Shown here: positions 21,025 to 31,386 of the stretch, piece after piece | How positions within the stretch are numbered: the stretch's first letter is position 1 | Layout of the letters: every line of letters begins with the position of its first letter | Origin: Amorphophallus konjac | Taxonomy: Eukaryota > Streptophyta > Magnoliopsida > Alismatales > Araceae | Length of the DNA: 64,000 nucleotides | Assembly: GCA_022559845.1 (NCBI GenBank) | Contig: CM040123.1 | Coordinates: forward strand, 321,451,933-321,515,932 | Reading direction: 5' to 3' | Position numbers and translations under genes: made by a program | Notes under the pieces: generated by a model | Told to the model about the DNA's origin: nothing | The model's database searches: none | The model's input: only the letters and a program-made list of their open reading frames with translations

Positions 21025-21589
21025 GTAAACGTGAGACATTAAGAATGACCCACGTAGCCTTCCGTTGTTATAGTCTAAGTGAGCTGCTCTTAGATTGTGT
21101 GGGTTTGTTGTGCTGCCACAAGGCCCTCACAGCAAGGGGGCAGAGACTTAGACTAAGGCTTAGGCCAAACTTTGGGAGGGCGCCGGCATGACTTTGTTGT
21201 GCTGTCACAAGTCTTGAACCCACTCTCATAATGTAACAACGTGTCTAACCTAACCAGATCTTGTGATTTGTTGTGCTTCCACAAGGTCATAAAGGTCTAG
21301 AGGCTAAATATACCAGGAGTTGAAAGGAGTTGCAATTGGCAAGAGTTGCCTACCCATTAAGTATGGGGTGGTTTGTTATGCTGCCACAAGGCCACTACCA
21401 TAATGTTAATGGAATTCTGGTCCCACTAAGATATAGTTGGAATATCCCATCTTTGCACAATGAGGGTTGTGCAAATTCGACAAAAATTAGTGGGAATTAT
21501 AAAATTAGGATTAAAGACCATATCTTAATTTTAATTAATGAATATCTACATGTTATCTAATCATTACAAATCTTCTCTTGTAGACTTCT
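21025..21589 (+). other. Copia leader with four short hairpins
   Basis: Untranslated sequence before gag. It has four copies of TTTGTTGTGCTGCCACAAGG at 21104, 21193, 21267 and 21372. Each folds as TTGTG-loop-CACAA with loops CTGC, CTGT, CTTC and CTGC; the fourth has one changed arm base. The rest is AT-rich without frames. Confidence 0.65.
21104..21391 (+). repeat. Four dispersed TTTGTTGTGCTGCCACAAGG repeats
   Basis: Copies at 21104-21123, 21193-21211, 21267-21286 and 21372-21391, 74-105 bp apart. The arms are conserved while the loop varies. Confidence 0.75.
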
Positions 21590-21958
21590 ATGGCGAACCA
21601 CCCGTTACGTGACATACTTGATACCAACAGGCTTTCTGGTCCAAACTATAGTGACTGGCTCAGGAACTTGAGAATTGTTCTCACCGCTGAGAAGATAGCC
21701 TATGTTCTTGATCGGCATGTACCTCTTCTTCATGCCGATGATGCTGAAGAGGGAGAGATTATTGCTTACGAGAAGCATAAGGATGATGCCACGCTTACCC
21801 AATGCTATATTCTTGCCTCCATGACTAATAAGTTACAGAGGCAGCATGAAAACATGGATACTAGATCCATTCTGTTTCACCTTAAGGAGTTCTTTGAAGC
21901 TCAAAGTCGAACAGAAAGATATGAGATATCTAAAAGTCTGTTCAGAGCAAAGATGTCT
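21590..21958 (+). pseudogene. Copia gag, first part (interrupted by a solo LTR)
   Basis: Opens with an ATG (MANHPLRDILDTN) preceded by an AT-rich leader and encodes ~123 residues of the Copia gag domain: GPNYSDWLRNLRIVL, then HKDDATLTQCYILASM and a segment ending RAKMS. The frame is clean up to 21958, where the 3628 bp solo LTR begins. The last bases TGTCT are the target duplication, and the same frame continues at 25592. Gag would form the particle; this copy is inactive. Confidence 0.85.
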
Positions 21959-22172
21959 TGTAGCATCCCGGATTAAACTATAGCATAAGGTTCCTTAAAT
22001 AATAATAAATAAATCCTTAAACAAGTATACAATAAGGTTCAAAGGACAATACTTAAAGCCACATGCTCTTTCAAAATCCAATATATTGAAATTAGGCCTT
22101 AAATAAATAAATATTAGCCTTTTAATATTGACATGGGCTATGATAGCCCATGGACCTCCAAGAGATATAGGA

Positions 22173-22174
<2 letters not shown>

Positions 22175-22215
<41 letters not shown>
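22175..22215. repeat. (AT)n microsatellite
   Basis: About 20 AT dinucleotides in the solo LTR. A shorter (TA)n run lies at ~23959-23980. Confidence 0.9.
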
Positions 22216-22220
<5 letters not shown>

Positions 22221-22659
22221 GTATTGGACCTTGAACAGATTTAACCCATTAATCAGGGGCCCAAATCAATAAACACTAAGACCTAAAGGGCAAACCAATT
22301 GTCAATGGGTCCAAAAGCCTTTAAATCAATTAATGGGCCGAGGATGAATTAATACCTAGTGGGCTTGAAAAGCCTTAAGAATCCTTAATGAGCCTCACGA
22401 ACTGATAACCAATATGGGCTTTGGGATGGGTCTGGTATATATATATATAAATATGTTAATATTAGGGGCTTTCTTCAAAACCCAAAACACCTCATAGCCA
22501 GCCGCAGTTGGGTTTGAATCGAAGTCGGAGGTTTTCACAATTCGTAGAAGGGTGGTTGCGTTTGGGAAAGGAAGGCTTTACGTAGGAGGAAATTTAAGGC
22601 TAATTAGGATTTTTATACGAGGACTTTAAATCCCATTAGGAACTTTAAAACCTCCTCTC

Positions 22660-22667
22660 TATAAATA
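22660..22667 (+). promoter_or_regulatory. TATA box of the solo LTR
   Basis: TATAAATA after a CT-rich stretch, followed by a GC-richer R/U5-like segment. Confidence 0.55.
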
Positions 22668-23895
22668 CTTCTCCCATCGACATGCCAATAACCTTTTAAT
22701 AAGATCGTGAGCCAAGCTTGACCCCTCGTCGTCTTCGTCTGCATCTTCTGATGACCTTCTGCAAAGAGGCTTTTGTGTCACCTTACTGTGCCGTCGTTGC
22801 ACTCGCCGTGGTGGAGTCTCTCCCTTCCTTCGCAAGGCTGTTGTCGGCCGCAGCACTCCTCTTTTAGACGTCAAAGTGTTGCTGTGGTGGCTGTGGAAAT
22901 TGTCTTCCACTGTCGTGTGTGAAGGAGCTTTGCTCCTCACCCCTTCTTCTTATGCCCGTGGCCGTAACAAGGAGAAGCTACTGCTTCTTTCCTACTGCTC
23001 CCCTTCTATCGTGGACGTTGCTGCTGCAACTATTCTTCTTAAATTCTCTTCCGATCATTGTCCTCCGTCAATTAACAGGTAGGTGTTCTCTCTGACGGCT
23101 AAACTCAATTAACAAAGATAATACATGCTCTTATGATCATAAACAGCATGCGCATATCTCGTGTTCGAGTTCATAATCTCTAGTTTCTCGTAGGTGTTCT
23201 CGCATCAAGCTAAACCTGTTAAGAACAATTAAACCTTAATATGGTCTCTGCATATATGTATGTATCTAAATCTTTAATGCATCCGTAGGTGTTCTCTCTG
23301 ATAGCTAAACTTAATTAACAAAGATAATACATATTTTTACGATCATAAACAGCATGCTTATATCTTGTGTTTGAGTTCATGGTCTCTAATTTTCCGTAGG
23401 TGATCTCTCTCAAGCCTAAACCTGTTAATATTGCATGAAGTTAACATGGTTTCTATGTAAGAATAATTTCCATGTATGAATTTTGTAACGTTTTCATGTC
23501 TTATATGGTGTAATAACTAGTACCATTAACTAGTTAAACAATTTAATATGTTTTATCAAGATACTTAGACGAAATCACGGTATTTACTATAGTGTGATAG
23601 CTATGGATTTTTACTTTGTCGACTTGTTCGTGCACGTCGGAGTGACCTTTGGTCATGAAATTTTATGGGCGTGTTATTGGGGTGGAGACCGAGGTAGTGA
23701 GAGTGGTTACACCATTTTCCGTGCCTCCTATCTCAAAATCCCCCATCTCTCGATGAAAAATTATTTTGAACGTCCGGTTAGGTAGAGTTTTTCGAGCCCG
23801 TCATTTCGGTATATCATAGGCTCGATTCCGACGTGGTTACGTCGAGAAACGAGAGGACTAAAGAGTTGACACAATTTGCAATTTGTTAAGGAAAT

Positions 23896-23951
23896 GACGA
23901 CAAGTCTATTGTCGTCAAAACCTTTTGACGACATAATACATAGTCGTCAAA
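23896..23951. repeat. Overlapping GTCGTCAAAA inverted repeats
   Basis: GACGACAA/TTGTCGTC (23896-23916), GTCGTCAAAA-CC-TTTTGACGAC (23911-23932) and TTTGACGAC/GTCGTCAAA (23924-23951). Further GACG/CGTC pairs follow to about 24340. The pattern resembles subterminal repeats of CACTA-type transposons and may be a fragment captured by the LTR. Confidence 0.55.
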
Positions 23952-25586
23952 TTTTTAATATATATATATATATATATATTTGTAAGTATATCTTTGAAAA
24001 ATCATATCTATTAAAATATGTAACAGAAAATTATAAAAATTATATATTTGGAATCCTTGCATTTTTCTCCTAATTATCATATATTTTATTTTTTAAAATT
24101 ATTTTAAATAAATAAATGTGTCTTTGAATGTATATTTTTGAAATTATTTAATTAAATAGATATTGACGTAAATTCTTGTTAAATAAATTAAGTTAAAAAT
24201 CATAGAATTAACGTCCCTCCAAGTGGACGCTAATTAATAAATGACACTACTCACGGACGTCAATTAAAATAAGTTTATTTAATTATAGTTAATTATAGAA
24301 TTAGATGGACGTGAATTCTATAATTAACGCATTCATATTCTCACTGTTTTCTTCCGGTTTTGACCCATACCTCGGGTCTTTTGGCACTCTCATCTCACGT
24401 CCGTAGATGGAGCCCCATTTCACGATTGGTTCACGTTATACATCTCAACTCTCGGTGACATACGAGTCCTCCGTTGGACATTCCGTTCTTTCGGACTGAC
24501 AAATTAGTCATTGGGACCTCCGTAAGTCTCCGCTAGCCTTGGATTCCCTCAAGGCAGCCGAGCTGGTTGTACCCTAAAAACCTCGGATCCGATCCATGTC
24601 ACTTTGGTTTTCCATTAGTCTTGACACTCTACTCCTTTTGGAATCTTCTTGTCATCAATTCGAGAACATAACCCTTTGACTCTGTATTTGGCCAAATCTG
24701 ATTTTGAATCATTAAGGGTTGTGGGTCCATGACTTTTCAGTGCCAAGTAGGACGGAAGTCCAATTCTGTAAACCATTATAAATTCTGGGTGTGGTATTGC
24801 ACCAAACTCTGTACATCTGTTATATTCTGTTATTCTGTTATATCTGTTATTCTGTAAATTCTGCTAATTCTGGAAAAATCTGTTATTCTGATAATTTGTT
24901 GCTTGGTTATTTGATAATTTAGATATTCTGCTTTATTACTTATATTTATTGGAACTCTGTTATAATCTGGTCAATTCTGAAGTTATGTTCATCTAAGTAT
25001 CTATCCTTGTTATATTCTGATAGCTTGTCCTTGACTCTGCATGGGAAATTCATCCATATTTCTCTTGAGCTCGTAACTGCCCTTGGCCTTGATATTTATC
25101 CTTACTGTTAGATCAATTGTCATGATTTTTAAGTTATACCATTTCCTGTATTGCATTTGTCATGAACATGAGTAATTGGTTAATCACTTATATTCTGCTT
25201 GATGAGAGATGTAATTCCTACTGAGCGTTTTGCTCACCAGCCTATCTTTAACGTTTTTCAGGTAACAACATTGAAGATAATCCAATAGATGGGGAAGGGC
25301 AAGAGTGATGAACGAAATGGAGAATCGTGTCGGTGTCTTTCCTTGAGTCTTGTCCTGTTATTTGAGTCCTTTCTCTTTATTAAAGTATAATAGTGAGTCT
25401 TTTCTTCACTCATGTAAGTTGAGTCAAGGTATGTAAATTCGAATATTTGAATATCAATAAAGGTTAAATTGGCCCACGTTGTCCAGGTTGTGATTTCGTG
25501 TCTTATGTTCACTCTGATTATTCACGACTGTATCACTACCGCGTTCCGAACAACACGTTCCGCTGCTATCGGTTCGGGGCGTGACA

Positions 25587-26001
25587 TGTCTGAGGGAACA
25601 TCTGTGCAGACACATGTTCTCAAGATGATTGAGTGGATCAAAAGGTTGGCAGAATTAGATTTCGACATGAATAAAGATCTTTGTATTGATCTAATTCTGC
25701 AATCTCTCCCTGGTTCTTTTTCCCAGTTCATTATCAATTTCAACATGAACAATATATAATGCTCTCTGGCAGAGCTTCTTAACATGTTGAAGACTGCTGA
25801 GAGCACCATGAACAATGGGAAAGCTCATGTGATGCTTGTTGGTAAGACCAATAAGAAGAGAAAATTTCAGTAGACCTTTAAGAAAGGCAATGCAAAGAAG
25901 AAGGGTAAACATGTGAAGGCTGCCAAGAAAGAAGAGGCAAGCAAGGACAAGGGCCAGTGCTTCCATTGCCAAAAAGATGGTCATAGAAGAGGAACTGTAA
26001 G
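25587..26001 (+). pseudogene. Copia gag, second part
   Basis: Resumes the gag frame right after the TSD (EGTSVQTHVLKMIEW, then LPGSFSQFIINFNMN). A TAA stop follows at ~25757, a second at ~25872, and the zinc knuckle CFHCQKDGH lies near 25960. A one-base loss just after the knuckle histidine (about 25984) shifts the frame, so the following protease is read in another frame. Lys-rich sequence (KKGKHVKAAKKEEA) precedes the knuckle, as usual. Confidence 0.75.
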
Positions 26002-26850
26002 TTGTACCTTGCAGAGAAAGCAAAGCAGAAGCTTGGAGAAGCTTCAGGTATATTTATGATTGACCTTAACTTGTCATATAGATCCACATCATGGGTATTA
26101 GATACTGGATGTGCATCTCACATCTGCAATGATTTGCAGGTTCTGACAAGTAGCATGCGATTGAACAAAAGAGAGATTGATCTACGACTGGGCAATGGAG
26201 CAAGAGTTGCTGCACTTGCAGTCGGGAGTGTAAACCTCAAGCTTTCTTCAGGAGTTACATTAGATTTGACAGACTGGTATTATATTCTTTCAATAATTAA
26301 GAACATTATTTCCATTTCATGCTTAAATAAATGTGAATTTGTTATAAGCTTTGGGAATAAGATATGTTCTTTATTATTAAATGGTGAATTGTTTGCCAGT
26401 GGGAGTTTAATCAATGGTTTGTTTTTACTAGATGTAGATACTCCTATTATCTGTGTGGATGGACCTCTTAAGAAGAAGAGGAATGATGTAAATCAAGCAT
26501 ACCTTTGGCATTGTAAGCTTGGTCATATTAGTGAGGAAAGACTGAAAAGGTTGTGTAAAGATGGATATGTTGATCCATTTGATTATGAATCATTTGCAAC
26601 TTGTGAATCTTGCCTCATGGGAAAAATGACCAACTCTCCATTTATCGGACATGGAGAGAGAGCTGGTGAGTTGTTAGAACTCATACATTCTGATGTATGT
26701 GGACCCATGTCCACCCAAGCCAAAGGGGGTTACTCATACTTCATTACTTTCACTGATGATTTCTCTAGGTTCAGATATGTGTACTTGATGAAGTACAAGT
26801 CTAAAGCCTTTGAGAAATTTGTGGAGTTCAAGAATGAAGTAGAGAAATAA
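26002..26850 (+). pseudogene. Copia protease and integrase N-terminal half
   Basis: 282 open codons. Protease: WVLDTGCASHIC, the aspartic active site as DTG, about 30 residues in. GAG-pre-integrase domain: LWHCKLGHISEERL and CESCLMGKM give the HHCC zinc-binding set. Integrase core starts with HSDVCGPM (first catalytic Asp) and TFTDDFSRF. The frame stops at TAA 26848-26850; the next Asp-containing segment follows in the same frame. Integrase inserts the cDNA copy in the host genome; this copy is inactive. Confidence 0.85.
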
Positions 26851-27505
26851 ACAGGAAAGAGTATTAAAACTCTTCGATCTGATCGAGGAGGAGAATACTT
26901 GAGTATGGAATTCACACAATACTTAAAGGATAATGGTATATTATCCCAGTGGACTCCTCCTTACACACCTTAGCTGAATGGTGTGGCTGAAAGGAGGAAT
27001 CGTACTTTATTAGATATGGTACAATCCATGATGTGCTTTGCTGGATTACCTTTGTTGCTCTGGGGCTATGCCCTAGACACTGCTGCTCAGTTATTAAATA
27101 AAGTTCCTTCTAAGTCAGTGTCTTCCACTCTATATGAGATATAGAATGGAAAGAAATCAAACCTTAAGAATGTTAAGGTCTGGGGTTGTTCTGCCCATGT
27201 TAAAAAATATAATCCTGATAACCTGACATCTAAGACTGAGAGATGCAGGTTTGTGGGATATCCTAAGGAAACTTATGGATATTATTTCTACCCGCCTAGC
27301 GATCAAAGAGTGTTTGTAGCTAAGTGAGCTGTGTTCCTAGAGGATGAGTATATCCTTGAAGGAAACAGTAAGAGTATGGTAGAACTAGAAGAGGTTCTAG
27401 AACTACAAACTGGAGCTGCATAGTCTTAGGAACCAATTTAGGATGGCGCATAAACTGTGCGTAGGTCTGACCATGTACCTGTTCAACCAGATAGATATAT
27501 GGGAC
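26851..27505 (+). pseudogene. Copia integrase C-terminal half and linker
   Basis: Same frame as the upstream block, with several stops. Recognisable: LRSDRGGEYLS (second catalytic region), GVAERRNRTLLDMV with the final catalytic Glu, and the tail WGCSAHVKKYNP, KTERCRFVGYP. Stops occur near 26971, 27142, 27325 and 27421 onward. It leads into the RT at 27506. Confidence 0.8.
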
Positions 27506-27935
27506 ATATCTCTGATGGTGGGAACAAGGCACACTATAATGAGGATGATGATCCTAAGACCTATGAGGAGATAATAAGTGGTATTGACTCCTAGAGATGG
27601 CAAGAGGCCATTAAATCGGAGATGGACTCCATGTACTCCAACCAAGTTTGGAACTTGGTAGATCCACCAGAGGGTATCATAGCCATCGGATGCAAGTGGA
27701 TCTTTAAAAGAAAAGTTAGAGCAGATGGAATGATTGATACCTACAAGGCTAGATTGGTTGCGAAAGGATATCGTCAAAGACAAGGAGTTGACTATGACGA
27801 GACCTTCTCACCAGTTGCCATGACTAAGTCCATCAGGATTTTACTTGCTATCGCTGCGTATCATGATTATGAGATCTGGCAAATGGATGTGAAGACTACT
27901 TTCCTCAATGGACATCTTGAGGAAGAGGTGTATAT
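27506..27935 (+). pseudogene. Copia RT N-terminal part, duplicated segment copy 1
   Basis: Encodes the start of the RT domain (KWIFKRKVRADG, YKARLVAKGYRQRQGVDY, ETFSPVAMTKSIR, QMDVKTTFLNGHLEEEVY), broken at 27935 by the end of G2. The same 430 bp recur at 34277-34706 with nine substitutions and no gaps by my reading. Both copies share the TAG stop near 27592/34363, so decay began before the duplication. Confidence 0.85.
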
Positions 27936-30836
27936 TGTGACGACCCGGATCCCGGATACCAGATATACCCGATAGGACTATCGAATACACCTGATATCAC
28001 TTGGAACCCGTGAAGCCTCCCAAGAGCGGTAAAGCTCCGAAGGGATGAAAGGATTGTCGTGTAGTACATTGAAGCCACATAGATAAAACAGTAAGTAATT
28101 AAATTTTATTAGATCGGTTTGCTAAAGTAGCAGAAATAAAATTACTTTTTAATTAGCAGTTTAAGATTTACAATTATACTAGAGTCCAGTCCAAAGGAAA
28201 GACAAGCAGTCTAACAGTATAGTCAACAGAAAAAGAAACGTACACTGAGGTCGGGAGAAGCCCGACGCAGGTATAGCTGGCAGCTATAGACACGCCACTC
28301 CAGGATCCGCGGAAGTTGAAGACGCCACCCACCTGAAAAGCAGGGGTGAGCCTCGTGTCACTGGCCCAGTAGGGGTCACGCGGATCCCCACTGAAAAACA
28401 CACAGTAACACGGAAAAACATAAATAACAGGTGCAGCAACGCAAGAAAACTACACTAGAAAGCTGTAAACAGCAAGGGAAAGAAAGAGTAGGGAACATGC
28501 TAAGGACAGGAGAAGCTAACAGAAAAAGGAGAATAGCAAAAGCCTAACAACAGGCAAAATAAACTAGAAAGGACCTAGGCAGGTAAGACAGACACGATAA
28601 CCTACACGACTGGCTTGTCGTGCACGTAACCCTAAACACCTCTTGGGCAAAGCTAAACACCGACAGACACAACAGGGGAAACAGATCTTGGACCGCGCCA
28701 AGAGCTGACCGACCCGGAGGGGAACACAAACTCCGAGAAACACGAAAGTCACGCGTCAAGTGACAGGAGCACCTCCTCACTATAAGAACAGCCAACTGCA
28801 TCCACTGACGACTTACACTGCATCACAGGTGTCTCGTGTACGCCATCCTCTACTACACGATGGAGACTGGACACACAGAGAACCAATTCCAAGGAACAAC
28901 CGCGGTTCCGAGGAAGAACGATACTACAGTACCTCAACTGCGAGTAACTAGTCAAGGTCACGCCCGCGGCGCATGTCCTCAGCCCCTGACCACATGTGCA
29001 CACACTGACTATTGCCTAAGCCAGGCCTCTAGCTAGTATTCCCCCTCCGTAGGACGCTACGGCAACAGCTGGGGGCCCACTGAACTAGCTTAAAAACTAT
29101 ATTGTCGGGAACTGCCCTACCACCTCTCCCAGGTGGGTCGACCGCGTCGTAGGGCTACGACTAGTGGAGACTCATAAGACACAGACTCTGAAACACAAGT
29201 GTTGGAGTATAGACAGGCTAGCACGCCCTGTCCTATGTACCACAAAGCACCAAGGCAGCTCACGCGACTGCCACCACACTCGGAACAGGCAACTAAACCT
29301 AAACACACAACGATCCTTGAGTCTCACGACTCGAGGTCAAGATCGTTGCACACGACAGTACACGCCGTCAATCAGGCTAGTCCTAAGCCACGGGAAAACG
29401 ACACTGCCGCAGGAAACGACTCACAAAAGCCTGGGGGGCACCAAGACCCTCAAGGCACCTGGACACGTAAACTGAGGTAAGACCATACCTCCAATGTCCA
29501 GAATCCTTGTCTCGAGCTGGACAGAACCATCGAGACACAGGCAAGGTCGCACGTCGACCACTGGTCACACCGGGTTGACCAGACCACACAAGACAGACAG
29601 GACACACACACACACACAGGCCATCACAGCCCACAGACACGACAACGAACACAACACACTGGGCGGTCACCACTGAGCCGCTCAGTGAATTAGGCGGTCA
29701 AGGAAGAGCCACCCAAGGGAAAAAATAGGACGGTCAGACTCGGACAGCTCTAAAGACCGACCCAACCATTGGGCGGTCAGGGCTAAACCGCCCCAAGGCG
29801 TTGAGCGGTCTCAAAGAAGGCCGCTCAAGCCCACCGCCTTACTACAGTGACGGTCAGCGCAGTCTTGACCAGGCCGCTGACCAACACCAAACGGTCGGGG
29901 GTAGACCGCCCCACGAACCGCCAAACCAAAGTTGACCCAAGGTCAACGAGAATAAGCGGTCACACCATGGCTGCTCAATCCCAAAGAAAACCTAGACGGC
30001 CCAGACTCAGTCGCCCAAAACCCTACGCGGTCTATCGTAGGACCGCCCAACCTCAAACCGACTGGCCTTGAACGGTCAATCGCAGGACCGCCCAATAGCT
30101 TGAGCGGTCACTGTGAAACCGTCGGAGCGTCACGGCAGGGAAAACATGGGATCGGCCCGACGGAGGCCTTTCCACGCCCCGTTCATCCCAAGATGAAGGG
30201 GATACAACCATACACGCACAGGAAAACTCAAACCGGAACCAAAACGACTGAGAAATAAGAAGAAATGGGCGATTTTTCCAAATCGATCCAAAACAAGCAA
30301 CCGGGCTTCTCGGGCTCATACCGGGCCCAAATGGCCACGGATCTCGAAAAAACTAGTGGCTATGGAACATAGATGTTCCAGGGAGTCCATTGATACCAAT
30401 GGATCCCAATTCCGTCACCATTTTTCGGCGATCCCCACGGAAGCCACAAAAGTACAACAAGCCCAAATGCAGCTGTTTCCGCACCAAACGACGTGCAATG
30501 GTAGGGAAAACGTGCGGGAGGAAGTAGTGATCTATCTCCCTACCTCCACCGAAGAAACTGCGCCCCAAGGGGACTAAACCATGCCGAAAATCGCCAGGAA
30601 CACGAACGGCACCTTCTCGGAATCCACCGAGGGATCGCGCCCGCCACGCTCAAACCGCCGCCCCATCCTGCGTCCCGATCACTCCATCGCGTCCTCGCCT
30701 CGGCCAACTCTGCAACGGTGTGCACCCCGCGTCGAGAGACCCTGAAATGAGAGAGAACGAAGAGAGATGGTGAACGGTTGAAAATGAGGCATCCGAAAGA
30801 CCTAATAAAGATCCAATAGAGATCCAGCGCATTACA
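27936..30836 (-). mobile_element. 3' LTR of G2
   Basis: 2901 bp, complete TGTAATG...CACA on the minus strand, next to the polypurine tract (30837-30850, AAAGGAGGGGAGGA on the minus strand). Contains a hairpin row at 29661-30124. Several ~60-100 codon frames in it recur in the partner only because the LTRs are copies. Confidence 0.88.
29661..30124 (-). repeat. Row of GC-rich stem-loops in G2 3' LTR
   Basis: Units include CACTGAG/CTCAGTG (29670-29686), GGGCGGT/ACCGCCC (29771-29793), TTGAGCGG/CCGCTCAA (29801-29828), GGTCAGCG/CGCTGACC (29852-29882), CGGTC/GACCG (near 29893), GCGGTC/GACCGC (near 30028) and CGGTC/GACCG (near 30073). Arms differ from those in G1 but the layout is the same. Confidence 0.75.
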
Positions 30837-31386
30837 TCCTCCCCTCCTTTAAGAAATTTCATCCTCGAAATTTAAGGACTAACAAAGGAAATGTAGGGAA
30901 GAACAACCCGACAACACAACTACAAAGCGACATGAACCAAGAGAAACAACGGTAAGACGACAGCACCGGACCACGAGACATCTGATCGAGTCGCAAGCTA
31001 ATTCTACCAGGGAAGAGAGTATAGCAAAGCGATCTGACATGAGTGGGTCCACAAAGTGCTAATGATAGACAGATAAAATCATAGAAAAATAGCACTTACA
31101 AAAACAACAACAACGGCAGCACTCGTAGGATTCCGGCTCTATACAGGACACAGAACCACGGAACACAACTGCAAGCTGGGTCACATCAAGACACAACAGC
31201 AGCTGATCACACGACGACAGGGGACGAGTCATGTATCGAGCAGCTCACCGAGAAAAGACCCACGATAGCAATAAACGAGAATCACGAAACCTAGCGCCAG
31301 CTGAAGACTGTACTGGACATAAGGACTCTGGAGATTGTATATCTCAGATTCTCATGTACTTTACACAACAACGCTCTGATACCAAC
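30837..31386 (-). other. Internal region of G2
   Basis: 550 bp without a credible frame. Polypurine tract at 30837-30850; primer-binding site TGGTATCAGAGC on the minus strand at 31373-31384. Near the tract it carries the TTTCGAGGATGAAATTTC block typical of the end of Gypsy pol. The outer parts align with the 190 bp internal region of G1. Confidence 0.8.

Larger units (their letters stand above)
21959..25586 (+). mobile_element. Solo LTR of a Tekay-like chromovirus, inserted in Copia gag
   Basis: 3628 bp, TGTAGCATCCCGG...GGGGCGTGACA, flanked by a perfect 5 bp TSD, TGTCT (21954-21958 and 25587-25591). TGTA(A/G)CATCCCGG starts and the phrase around ACTGAGCGTTTTGCTCACC (25220-25240) are typical of Tekay/Del chromovirus LTRs. 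No primer-binding site, polypurine tract or coding region lies inside, so it is a solo LTR, the usual product of LTR-LTR recombination. It has a TATA box (22660), an (AT)n run (22175-22215), TTCTGTTAT-type repeats (24810-25020) and a hairpin-rich block (23896-24340). Confidence 0.88.

Noticed and set aside
3558..21029. 5 bp TSD for element G1
   Set aside because: TGTGA and GTAAA do not match; no shifted alternative was convincing.
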